From JACVRM01 sp963755085 (lineage in GTDB: Bacteria; Actinomycetota; Thermoleophilia; Gaiellales; Gaiellaceae), in NCBI GenBank assembly GCA_963755085.1, contig CAVWIN010000025.1, positions 83,211 through 147,210 on the forward strand: a DNA stretch of 64,000 nt, in the 5' to 3' direction. The translations under genes and the position numbers were made by a program. Shown here piece after piece: positions 25,101 to 34,674 of this stretch. Under the pieces are notes generated by a model, which saw only the letters and a program-made list of their open reading frames with translations, was not told the origin of the DNA and did no database searches. Numbering within the stretch: position 1 is the first letter of the stretch; each line of letters opens with the position of its first letter.

Positions 25101-25703
25101 GTGGGGCGGGGGCTGCTGGCAGCAATGTTGGTCGCGTGCGCGCTTACGGCGACGGCGGCGGCCGGGCGCGCGCCGGTGTACTCGGTGACCGTTGTCGGGA
25201 CGATGAGCACGTCGTCGTTCGTGCCGGCGCACGTGGAGGAGGGCTGCTGGGTCGACGCGGTCAGCGGCGTGCGGACGCTCGCCTTCAAGAGCACCCGCCC
25301 CGTGCGGATCAGCAACCTGAAGACGGTGCGCTTGGCCGTGCCGGTGCGCGCGACCACGGACGCGGGCGGCACGCACGAGCGCCGGCGCCAGTGCGACGAC
25401 GGCACCGGCGGGGTGGTCGGGATCGACTACGCCGCGAAGCACGCCGTCTCCCTGGAGCCGGTTCAGCTGCGCATCGCCGCCGGGCGGCTCTGGCTCGACG
25501 GCACGGTCGACGACGCCAGCGGCGCCTGCTTCGGCGCGCCGACGCCGCCCAGCCCGATCGGGCTCGCCGACGCCTACGCGCAGGTGCCGGCACGCTTCGG
25601 GCAGCGCCTGACGCTGCGCGGCGAGGAGGACGGCCAGGCCTCCAGCGACGGCTGCCTGCTCGTCCGCTCCGTCCGCTGGACGGTCACGTTCTCGCGCGTA
25701 TAG
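25101..25703 (+). CDS. Secreted protein, unknown function
   Basis: This 200-residue protein has a signal peptide (LLAAMLVACALTATAAAGRA) and a beta-rich mature domain with four cysteines (EEGCWVD, RRQCDDG, GACFGAP, DGCLVRS) that could form two disulfides. I recognise no family. It is divergent from hemQ with 59 bp between starts. TTGACC at 25064 with TAAGAG seven bases before GTG 25101 is a weak promoter candidate. It ends 19 bp before uvrC. Confidence 0.65.
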   Translation: MGRGLLAAMLVACALTATAAAGRAPVYSVTVVGTMSTSSFVPAHVEEGCWVDAVSGVRTLAFKSTRPVRISNLKTVRLAVPVRATTDAGGTHERRRQCDDGTGGVVGIDYAAKHAVSLEPVQLRIAAGRLWLDGTVDDASGACFGAPTPPSPIGLADAYAQVPARFGQRLTLRGEEDGQASSDGCLLVRSVRWTVTFSRV

Positions 25704-25722
25704 GCCTGGCTACGCTGGCCGC

Positions 25723-27570
25723 GTGGCCCACGCGCTCGAGCCGCGGCTGAAGACCCTGCCCGCCAAGCCGGGCGTCTACCTCTTCCGTGACGCCCAGGGC
25801 GAGGTGCTCTACATCGGCAAGGCCAAGTCGCTGCGGCCCCGCGTTCGCTCCTACTTCCAGTCCGGAGAGAGCCGCCGCGGCGTCGCCGACCTGGCCCGCC
25901 GGATCGCCGACCTCGAGGTGATCGTCACCGGCAGCGAGGCGGAGGCGCTCCACCTCGAGCAGACGCTCGTCAAGCGCCACCGGCCGCCGTTCAACGTCCG
26001 GCTGCGCGACGACAAGTCGTTCCCGTACATCGCCGTCACGGTCGAGGACGATTACCCGCGCGTCATGTTCACGCGCGAGCGGCACCGGCGCGGCGTCGTC
26101 TACTTCGGGCCGTACGCCAACGCCAAGAAGGTGCGCGAGACGCTCGACGTGCTCAACCGGGTCTTCCGCTTCCGGCCGTGCGAGGGCCCGCAGCCCGGGC
26201 GGCACTCGGGCATCCCGTGCCTCGACTACCACATCGACCGCTGCCTGGCCCCATGCGTGGGCTACGTGTCGAAGGAGGACTACGCGGAGATCATCGACGG
26301 CGTCGTCCAGTTCCTGTCGGGCGACACGAAGTCGATCCAGCGCGAGCTCGAGCAGCAGATGCTCGACGCCGCGGCCCTCGAGCGCTTCGAGGACGCGGCC
26401 CGCTACCGCAACCGCCTCTTCTCGGTGCGCCACCTGGCCGAGCGCCAGGCCGCCGAGCGCCGCGACTTCGGGACGATCGACGTGATCGGGATCGCCGCCG
26501 CCGGCGACCGCGCCGCGGTGCAGGTCTTCCCGCTCCGCGACGGAAAGCTCGTCGGAAGGCACAGCTTCCACCTCGAGAACGTCGAGGGTCAGGACATCCC
26601 GACAGTGCTGGAGGCGTTCGTGCTCGAGTACTACGGCTCGTCGCCGAGCGTGCCGCCCGAGATCGTCGTGCCGTCCGCGGCCCAGGACACCGAGGCGCTC
26701 GAGGAATTCCTGTCGGAACGGCGCGGGGCGCACGTCGAGGTGCGGCCTGCGCAGCGCGGCGAGAAGCGGCGGCTCCAGGAGCTCGCGACCCAGAACGCGC
26801 AGCTGGCGCTCGAGACGGACGCTGCCGCGACCGAGCAGCGGCGGCTGCGCCGTGTCGAGGCGCTCGAGGAGCTGCGCGAGGCGCTCAACCTGGAGAGCCT
26901 GCCGGTGCGCATCGAGTGCTTCGACATCTCGAACATCCAGGCCGAGTCGCCGGTCGGCTCGATGGTCGTCTTCTCCGACGGAGTGCCGAAGAAGGCGCAC
27001 TACCGCAAGTTCGGGCTGCGCCAGCTCGAGGGCCCCGACGACTTCGCGGCCATGGCGGAGGTGATCTCTCGCCGGTTCGCCCGGCTGCAGGACGTGACCG
27101 CCGACGAGTACGACGAGAGCTTCGCCGCGGTGCCCAACCTCGTCGTGATCGACGGCGGCAAGGGCCAGCTGTCGGCGGCGCTGGCGGCGATGCAGGCCTA
27201 CGACCTTCCGCGCGTCGCGGTCATCTCGCTCGCCAAGCGCGAGGAGGAGATCTTCCTGCCGCACCGTTCCGACCCGGTCCGGCTCGACCGGCACTCGCCG
27301 GGGCTGCAACTGCTCCAGCGGCTGCGAGACGAGGCGCACCGCTTCGCGCTCGGCTTCCACCGCCAGCGGCGCAGCGCCCGTGCGCGCGAGTCGATCTTCG
27401 AGCGCCTCCAGGGCGTCGGACCGGCGCGGCGCCGCGCCCTCGTCCAGCACTTCGGCTCCGCAGAGCGGTTCCTCGCCGCGAGCGAGGAGGAGATGGAGGC
27501 GGTGCCGGGGCTGCCGGCGAAGACCGCGCGCTCGATCTACGCGCAGCTGCACAAGGCCGGGCGCGCCTAG
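25723..27570 (+). CDS. uvrC: Excinuclease ABC subunit C
   Basis: This 615-residue UvrC makes the dual incisions in nucleotide excision repair. The order is as in the family: GIY-YIG domain (KPGVYLFRDAQGEVLYIGKAK, about residues 14-34), a cysteine-rich linker (IPCLDYHIDRCLAPCVGY), a UVR motif (residues about 205-235), an RNase H-like endonuclease domain (ECFDISNIQ, FSDGVPKKAHYRKF, VVIDGGKGQL), and C-terminal helix-hairpin-helix motifs (LQGVGPARRRALVQHFG). GTG 25723 lies six bases after TACGCT (25711-25716), a leaderless configuration. Confidence 0.97.
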   Translation: MAHALEPRLKTLPAKPGVYLFRDAQGEVLYIGKAKSLRPRVRSYFQSGESRRGVADLARRIADLEVIVTGSEAEALHLEQTLVKRHRPPFNVRLRDDKSFPYIAVTVEDDYPRVMFTRERHRRGVVYFGPYANAKKVRETLDVLNRVFRFRPCEGPQPGRHSGIPCLDYHIDRCLAPCVGYVSKEDYAEIIDGVVQFLSGDTKSIQRELEQQMLDAAALERFEDAARYRNRLFSVRHLAERQAAERRDFGTIDVIGIAAAGDRAAVQVFPLRDGKLVGRHSFHLENVEGQDIPTVLEAFVLEYYGSSPSVPPEIVVPSAAQDTEALEEFLSERRGAHVEVRPAQRGEKRRLQELATQNAQLALETDAAATEQRRLRRVEALEELREALNLESLPVRIECFDISNIQAESPVGSMVVFSDGVPKKAHYRKFGLRQLEGPDDFAAMAEVISRRFARLQDVTADEYDESFAAVPNLVVIDGGKGQLSAALAAMQAYDLPRVAVISLAKREEEIFLPHRSDPVRLDRHSPGLQLLQRLRDEAHRFALGFHRQRRSARARESIFERLQGVGPARRRALVQHFGSAERFLAASEEEMEAVPGLPAKTARSIYAQLHKAGRA

Positions 27571-28523
27571 CCGGGCGGCACCGGCGCCGGCGCCTCTTCG
27601 GCCTGACGCCGGCGGCGGATCTCCCGGAAGTCGATCGTCCGGGCCATGATGAGCAGCGCCAGGAAGCCGACGACGACGTTCGCGGCGGTCACGGTGAGCT
27701 TGACGCCGACGCTGAACGCGACGAGGGCGGTCTTCGATGCCGCACCGGCGAGCACCACGACGAGCAGCGCCTGCTCCGTGCCGATCCCGCCGGGCGTGAT
27801 CGGCAGGGCCGTCGAGGCGCTCTGCGCCACCTGGGCGATCAGCGCGTTGTGCACGGTGGCGTCGATGTGGAAGGCCTTCAGGAAGAAGAACGTCTCGGCG
27901 ATCCGGGTCGTCCAGTCGACGGCCTGCCAGAGCGCAACCCGGCGCAGGTAGCGGCGCGGGCGGCGCAGCACGGTGAACCCCTGGGCGAGGCGCTGCTTGA
28001 ACGCCGCGACGTGCCGCGCGGCCCAGAAGATGCCGATGCCGATGGCGATGCCGAGCCCGAGCGACACGCCGGCGAACAGGCGCGGCCGCTGCAGCAGCCA
28101 GCCGAAGTCGAAGCTCGGCAGGTCGGGGATGACGTGGACGCTCGGGAGCACGTTCTGCGTGAGCGCGTACGCGAAGAGCGCCAGCGCCGCCGTGATGTCG
28201 AAGATCGCCATCACGGCGAGCGACGACGCGAGCGTGGTGTAGGTCGAGTTGTTCACGCGGTGCTTGACGAGGTAGAGGCGGACCGCGTCCCCCGCGCGCG
28301 CGGGAATCAGTGCGTTGACGCCGACGCCCGCGAGGTAGGCGCCCCAGATCGAGCGCCAGCGCACCTTCTCCTCGGGATAGGCGTCCGCGATGACGTTGCG
28401 CCACGCCCGCGAGATCGCGAGCGAGCGCGCGAAGTGGAGCGCGAGCGCCATCGCGATCCAGCGGAAGTCGACCGCCGAGAGGTGGTCGTAGAAGACCTCG
28501 ATCGAGTCGAGGAGATGGCGCAT
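27567..28523 (-). CDS. UPF0104/LPG-synthase-type integral membrane protein
   Basis: This 318-residue protein has about eight transmembrane helices and family signatures GVGVNALIPARAGDAVRLYLVKH and ALPITPGGIGTEQALL. This fold is shared by the membrane half of lysylphosphatidylglycerol synthases/flippases and by polyprenyl-linked membrane proteins; no catalytic acyltransferase half is present. A lipid-handling role is inferred only. The last four bases overlap uvrC on the other strand. The C-terminal tail is arginine- and proline-rich. Confidence 0.85.
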   Translation of the reverse strand: MRHLLDSIEVFYDHLSAVDFRWIAMALALHFARSLAISRAWRNVIADAYPEEKVRWRSIWGAYLAGVGVNALIPARAGDAVRLYLVKHRVNNSTYTTLASSLAVMAIFDITAALALFAYALTQNVLPSVHVIPDLPSFDFGWLLQRPRLFAGVSLGLGIAIGIGIFWAARHVAAFKQRLAQGFTVLRRPRRYLRRVALWQAVDWTTRIAETFFFLKAFHIDATVHNALIAQVAQSASTALPITPGGIGTEQALLVVVLAGAASKTALVAFSVGVKLTVTAANVVVGFLALLIMARTIDFREIRRRRQAEEAPAPVPPG

Positions 28524-28546
28524 GCGGGCGCCCTACCCGGTCGGGC

Positions 28547-30226
<1,680 letters not shown>

Positions 30227-30235
30227 GGCGGCGAT

Positions 30236-30243
30236 GGTATAGG
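30236..30243. promoter_or_regulatory. Overlapping divergent -10 elements (pruA/ogt)
   Basis: In a 24-bp gap between divergent genes, TATAGG (30238-30243) lies seven bases before ATG 30251. On the other strand TATACC (30241-30236) lies nine bases before GTG 30226. The hexamers overlap by four base pairs, so transcription of the two genes should be mutually exclusive at any instant. Confidence 0.45.
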
Positions 30244-30250
30244 TGCGCCC

Positions 30251-30712
30251 ATGGCGCGGTGCGTCCCGTACGAGGCGGCGGGCTGGGGCGCAGGCGAGCT
30301 CTGGCTCGAGGACGGCCAGCCGGTCTGGCACGAGCTGCCGCGCGGGAATGCCGGGAAGGATCGCGCCGACCACCCACTGACCCGGCGGCTCGTCCGCTTC
30401 TTCCACGGCGAGGACGTCGCGTTCGACGACGTCGAGCTCGACTGGGAGGAGGAGACCGAGTTCGGGCGCGCGCTCGGCGAGGCGCTCGTCGCGGTGCCGC
30501 GCGGCGAGGTCGTCACGTACGGCGAGCTGGCGGCGCTGGCGGGCCGTCCCGGCGCCGCGCGGGCGGCCGGGACCTTCTGCGCGCACAACCGCCTGCCGGT
30601 CTTCGTGCCCTGCCACCGCGTTGTCGCCGCAGGCAGCCTCGGCGGCTACGGGAGCCTGGGCGCCGACTACAAGCGGCGGCTGCTCGAGCTCGAGGGTGTT
30701 ACCGTCCGGTGA
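30251..30712 (+). CDS. ogt: Methylated-DNA--cysteine S-methyltransferase
   Basis: This 153-residue suicide enzyme transfers alkyl groups from O6-alkylguanine to its own cysteine. The C-terminal domain has VPRGEVVTYGELAALAG, the DNA-binding arginine region, and the active site VPCHRVV with the acceptor cysteine, followed by GGYGSLGADYKRRLLELEG. The N-terminal part is short, as in Ogt rather than Ada. ATG 30251 directly follows the divergent promoter region. Confidence 0.93.
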   Translation: MARCVPYEAAGWGAGELWLEDGQPVWHELPRGNAGKDRADHPLTRRLVRFFHGEDVAFDDVELDWEEETEFGRALGEALVAVPRGEVVTYGELAALAGRPGAARAAGTFCAHNRLPVFVPCHRVVAAGSLGGYGSLGADYKRRLLELEGVTVR

Positions 30713-30713
30713 A

Positions 30714-30736
30714 CGCGCGGAGATATCTCCAGCGCG
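30714..30736. repeat. Interrupted palindrome after ogt
   Basis: CGCGC-GGAGATATCTCC-A-GCGCG contains a perfect 12-bp palindrome (30719-30730) flanked by pairing CGCGC/GCGCG arms. It lies two bases after the ogt stop and could be a transcription stop or an operator for sequence to its right. Confidence 0.4.
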
Positions 30737-31004
30737 TGTCAATCCCCAATACCGCGGTCTTGGCGCGTCGGTGCGCGATCGGTCATACTCGGCTTCGGGC
30801 GGGTCTGCGCTCGTCCGGCATCGGATTCAGACCCCGTCCGGTGCCACGGTCCGGAGCGCGGTTCAACTGGAGGGGGAGGTCGTCCTCGGAGCTTCCCCTC
30901 CGACCCGCCCCTACCCGTGTGTAGGGCATACGCTCACCGGGGCATTACAGGCTTAGTGGCTGACAGCCACGAAGTGGCGTTGCGAGCGAGAAGAGGTGTG
31001 AGCC
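30737..31004. other. Intergenic region before the multicopper oxidase
   Basis: No gene is visible. The only structure is the GTGGCT/AGCCAC hairpin near 30956-30970. The region presumably holds the oxidase promoter, but I cannot pick a -10 with confidence. Confidence 0.4.
30953..30970. repeat. Second copy of the TTAGTGGCT-nn-CAGCCAC motif
   Basis: TTAGTGGCTGACAGCCAC matches the core of the 15305-15331 palindrome at 16 of 18 positions and forms a 6-bp stem with a GAC loop. It lies 34 bp before the multicopper oxidase start. Confidence 0.45.
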
Positions 31005-32753
31005 ATGCCGAATAGCCGGCCTGCCAGCGTCGAGCAATTCCTGACCACGATCGATGGGCTCTCCGAGGCGATCCGCCCGGAGGTCGTGGAGCTCGCCGAC
31101 GGCGACTCCTTCGACCTCGTGATCGCCCCGGTCAAGAAGCGGATCGGCGACGCCGTCGTGCGCATGCTCGCGTACAACGGCTCGATTCCCGGTCCGACGC
31201 TGAAGCTTCCCCAGGGTGCGACGGTCACGGTGCGCGTGACGAACCAGGGCGATCTCGATGCGACGGTGCACTGGCACGGGCTGCGGCTCGAGAACCGCTA
31301 CGACGGCACGCACGACACCCAGGCACCCATCCCCATCGGCAAGACCTTCACGTACGCGGTGACCGTGCCCGACCCGGGCGCGTACTGGTACCACCCGCAC
31401 ATCCGCGAGGACTACGGGCAGGAGCTGGGCCTGTACGGGAACATCCTCGTGGTTCCCGCCGAGCCGGACTACTGGCCGCCTGCCAGTCGCGAGCTTCTGC
31501 TCACCCTCGACGACATCCTGATCGAGGACGGGAAGGTCGCACCCTTCAGCGAGTCCGAGACGACGCACGTTGCCATGGGCCGGTTCGGCAACGTCATGCT
31601 CGTCTCCGGTGATCCGAGCCTCTCGCTCGCCGCGAAGCGCGGCGAGGTGGTGCGCTTCTACTTCACCAACACGGCCAACACCCGCGTCTTCAACGTCACG
31701 TTGCCGGGCGCCCGCATGAAGCTGGTCGGCGCCGACAGCGGCCACTACGAGCAGGAGGAGCTCGTCGACGAGGCCCTCCTGGCGCCTTCGGAGCGAGTTG
31801 TGGTCGACGTGCTCTTCGCAGAGACCGGTGAGCTGATCCTGGAACACCGCACTCCGGACCGGTCCTACCGGCTGGCGGAGATCACCGTCAGCGACGAGGC
31901 TGCCGAGCCGCAACTCGCCGATGGGTTCGCCGTTCTCCGCAAGAACGCGGACATGGTGGCCGAGCGGAAGCGCAGCGAGCCGTTTTTCGCAGCTCCGCCG
32001 GACAAGACGCTGGCGTTCGTCGCGGAGATGGACATGGGTGCACCCGAAGGGCCTGTCGTCTATGCGTGCCCCATGCATCCAGAGGTGGTCAGCGACGAGC
32101 CGGGCCGGTGCCCGAAGTGCGGCATGAGCCTGCTCGCCACCGCGGCACCCGCTGCGGCGGCCTACGTGTGCCCGATGCATCCGGAGGTCACGAGCGCTGC
32201 GCCCGACCGCTGCCCCACGTGCGGCATGAAGCTCGTCCCGGCCGATCTCGTCGCCGAGAGCGACGAGCACCACGAGCACGGTGGGGAAAACGGGCACCAC
32301 CACGAGCACGAGGCTCATGGCCACGAGCACGGCCACGGCGGTGCGCAGGGGATCGAGTGGGAAGACGACATGGTCGAGGTCAACCGCATGACCACGCCGG
32401 CCAACATGCGCTGGAAGCTGGTCGATCGTGAGACGGGCGCCGAGAACGCCGGGATCGACTGGCGGTTCCGCGTCGGTGATCGCGTCAAGATCCGGCTCGT
32501 CAACGAGATGGACTCGGATCACCCCATGCCGCACCCGTTCCACGTGCACGGAGCGGGGCGCTTCCTGATCCTTGCGCGCGACGGAGCGGACGAGCCCAAC
32601 CTGGTCTGGAAGGACACCGTCCTGGTTCGCACCGGCGAGACGGTCGACATCCTCCTGGACGTGACGAACCCCGGCGTCTGGATGGCGCACTGCCACATCG
32701 CCGAGCACCACGAGAGCGGGATGATGCTCACCTTCAACGTCGATCCCGCTTGA
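31005..32753 (+). CDS. Multicopper oxidase with two inserted heavy-metal-binding modules
   Basis: This 582-residue protein has cupredoxin domains 1 and 2 (TVHWHGLRLENRYDGTHDTQ and YWYHPHIREDYGQELGLYG supply copper ligands). About residues 348-445 are an insert, and the last domain carries MPHPFHVHGAGRF and the type-1/trinuclear motif WMAHCHIAEHHESGMM. The insert holds two CPMHPEV...CPKCGM / CPTCGM modules (heavy-metal-binding domain type) and a histidine-rich run (HEHGGENGHHHEHEAHGHEHGHGG). No signal peptide is visible, so cytoplasmic action is implied. By family it oxidises metal ions or phenolics with O2. The insert would let it load or sense copper. The ATG is preceded by GAAGAGGTG. Confidence 0.92.
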   Translation: MPNSRPASVEQFLTTIDGLSEAIRPEVVELADGDSFDLVIAPVKKRIGDAVVRMLAYNGSIPGPTLKLPQGATVTVRVTNQGDLDATVHWHGLRLENRYDGTHDTQAPIPIGKTFTYAVTVPDPGAYWYHPHIREDYGQELGLYGNILVVPAEPDYWPPASRELLLTLDDILIEDGKVAPFSESETTHVAMGRFGNVMLVSGDPSLSLAAKRGEVVRFYFTNTANTRVFNVTLPGARMKLVGADSGHYEQEELVDEALLAPSERVVVDVLFAETGELILEHRTPDRSYRLAEITVSDEAAEPQLADGFAVLRKNADMVAERKRSEPFFAAPPDKTLAFVAEMDMGAPEGPVVYACPMHPEVVSDEPGRCPKCGMSLLATAAPAAAAYVCPMHPEVTSAAPDRCPTCGMKLVPADLVAESDEHHEHGGENGHHHEHEAHGHEHGHGGAQGIEWEDDMVEVNRMTTPANMRWKLVDRETGAENAGIDWRFRVGDRVKIRLVNEMDSDHPMPHPFHVHGAGRFLILARDGADEPNLVWKDTVLVRTGETVDILLDVTNPGVWMAHCHIAEHHESGMMLTFNVDPA

Positions 32754-32797
32754 ACGTTCGCTGCGGCGGGCGGAGCCCGGCTCCGCCGGCGATCGGG

Positions 32798-33875
32798 TTA
32801 CGGGGTTTCTTCGCCTCGGCGCCACGCCAGCAGCTCGCTCGACACGACCTTGAGCGCGCCTGCGACCGGAATGCCGAGCAGGGCACCGACCACGCCGCCG
32901 AGCTGGGCGCCGAGCGCCACGCTGAGCGCGATCGCCAGGGGTGAGAGCTTCACGCTGCGGTGGTACACGAGCTGCTGCAGGACGTGGTTCTCGACCTGCT
33001 GGTAGACGACCATCACGGCGACGACGATCGCCGTGGCGACCACGCCCTGGGTAGCGAGTGCGACGCCGGCGACCGCGACGGTGCCGATCGTCGCGCCGAC
33101 GAGCGGGACGAGGTCGAAGACGGCCACGAGCACGCCAAGTGCGAGCGCATAGGGCACCGACGTGGCGTAGAGGGCCACCGTGGTCACCGTCCCCGCGATG
33201 ACGCTGATGAGGAGGTTGCCGGTCACGTAGCCCGCGATCACCGCAGCGATCTGATCGCCGGTGCGTCGGACGCGCGCACGGCCGTCGCCCGGAACGAGCG
33301 CGACGAGCGCATCGAACCACGCGCGGCCGCCGAGCTGCACGAACACGGAGAGGAAGACGACGAAGACGATCTCCTCGCCGGTGTGCAGCGCTCCGCTGAC
33401 CGCCGCCCACGCCGGGCCCGCGGTGGCCGAGACGCGCCCCGAGTCGACCGCAGCCTGCACGTGCTCCACGACGTGGAACCGCTGCTCGAGAAAGCCAAGG
33501 TTGCCGTGGCCGCGGCTGAGCTCGTGGACGAGGTGCGGAGCGTCGTGCACGAGCCCGGTCGTCTCCTGGACGAGCGGCTTGAAGAGCACGTACGCCAGGG
33601 TCACGATGGTGACCGCGACCAGGGCGAAGCTCACGCCGACCGCCGCACCCCGCCGCACCCCGCGGCGCTCGAACACCTGCACGAGCGGCTCCATCGACAG
33701 CGCAAGCACCACGGCCACGAAGAGCTGGACGAGGATCGCGCGCGAGATCCACGCGGCGGCGAGCAGCAGGATGGCCGCGACCGCAACAGCCCACGAACAG
33801 CAGGATCGAGCGCGGCGCGACCACGACCTCGCGGCCCGTGCGCCGGCGCTGCCGCGGACGAGCGCTCGTGGTCAT
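32798..33875 (-). pseudogene. AI-2E family transporter, frameshifted near its N-terminus
   Basis: The main frame encodes about 306 residues of an AI-2E/PerM-type membrane protein (VVLALSMEPLVQVFERRG, GYVTGNLLISVIAGT, LVAVFDLVPLVGATIG, LLGIPVAGALKVV) with seven to eight helices. The expected N-terminus (VVVAPRSILLFVG from ATG 33875) is in another frame. The join reads correctly if one extra base at 33788 is removed, giving LLFVG-VAVAAILLLAAAWISRAIL. The reading frame upstream is also continuous with the rhomboid gene. It is either a recent pseudogene or an assembly indel. The family exports small molecules or acts as a Na+/H+ antiporter; the substrate is unknown. Confidence 0.8.
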
Positions 33876-34562
33876 GCGCCGACCCGATTGCGACCGGCTG
33901 CTGCGGCGTGAGTGCCGCGCGCCGAGCAGCGCGCGGGTGACGACGACGCCGAACAGGAACCCGCCGATGTGGGCGAAGAAGGCGACGCCGCCGCCGGCCG
34001 CCAGGCCGGTGTGCGCCTCGACGACCTGCAGGAGGAACCAGACGCCGAGGTAGACCCACGCGGGGATCCGCACGATGAAGACGAGCGCGAGCGAGACGAT
34101 GCGCGCCGTCGGATAGAGGACGATGAACGCCCCGAGCACCGCGGCGATCGCCCCGCTCGCGCCCACCTGCGGGACGCGCGCGCCGGCGGCCGAGCCGAAG
34201 AGCAGAGTCACAGCCGCCTGGCTCATGCTCGCGACGAACCCACCTGCGACGTAGAACGCGAGGTAGCGGAGGTGTCCGAACGCGTCCTCGACGTTCTTGC
34301 CGAAGATCGCGAGGAAGAGCATGTTGCCGAGCAGGTGGTCCCAGCTCGCGTGCATGAACATCGCGGTGAACCAGCTGACCCCCCACGGCTCGGACGCTCG
34401 ACAGCTGCCGTCGACCGAGCACGGGTAGAACGCCGAGTGGCCGACGGCGGCGTTGAGGTGCGGAAGCTCGTAGAGCACCCAGACGGCGACGTTTGCGGCG
34501 ATGAGCGCCACGTTCACGATCGGGAACCGGCGGGGTGACATTCCGTCTGAGAGCGGGAGCAT
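33876..34562 (-). CDS. Rhomboid family intramembrane serine protease
   Basis: This is a protein of about 229 residues with six transmembrane helices. The first transmembrane segment (IVNVALIAANVAVWVLYEL) is followed by HASWDHLLGNMLFLAIFGKNVEDAFG. The catalytic serine is in GASGAIAAVLGAF and the catalytic histidine in FAHIGGFLFG. Rhomboids cut single-pass membrane proteins within the bilayer. ATG 34562 (MLPLSDGMSPRRFP) is preferred over upstream in-frame starts. There is no in-frame stop before the AI-2E-like gene, whose ATG is in the same frame. The stop is therefore lost through an indel, or rhomboid and transporter were one fusion protein. I place the right-hand boundary at that ATG. Confidence 0.82.
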
Positions 34563-34674
34563 GGCCGCACCCTTGCGCGCCCCGCTGTCACGCCACTGAC
34601 GCCGCGCCCGGGCGGCGCTGATACGGCGGCCCGTTTGCACTCCCTCAGGTGCCGTGATTGTGTCGTCGTGGCGA

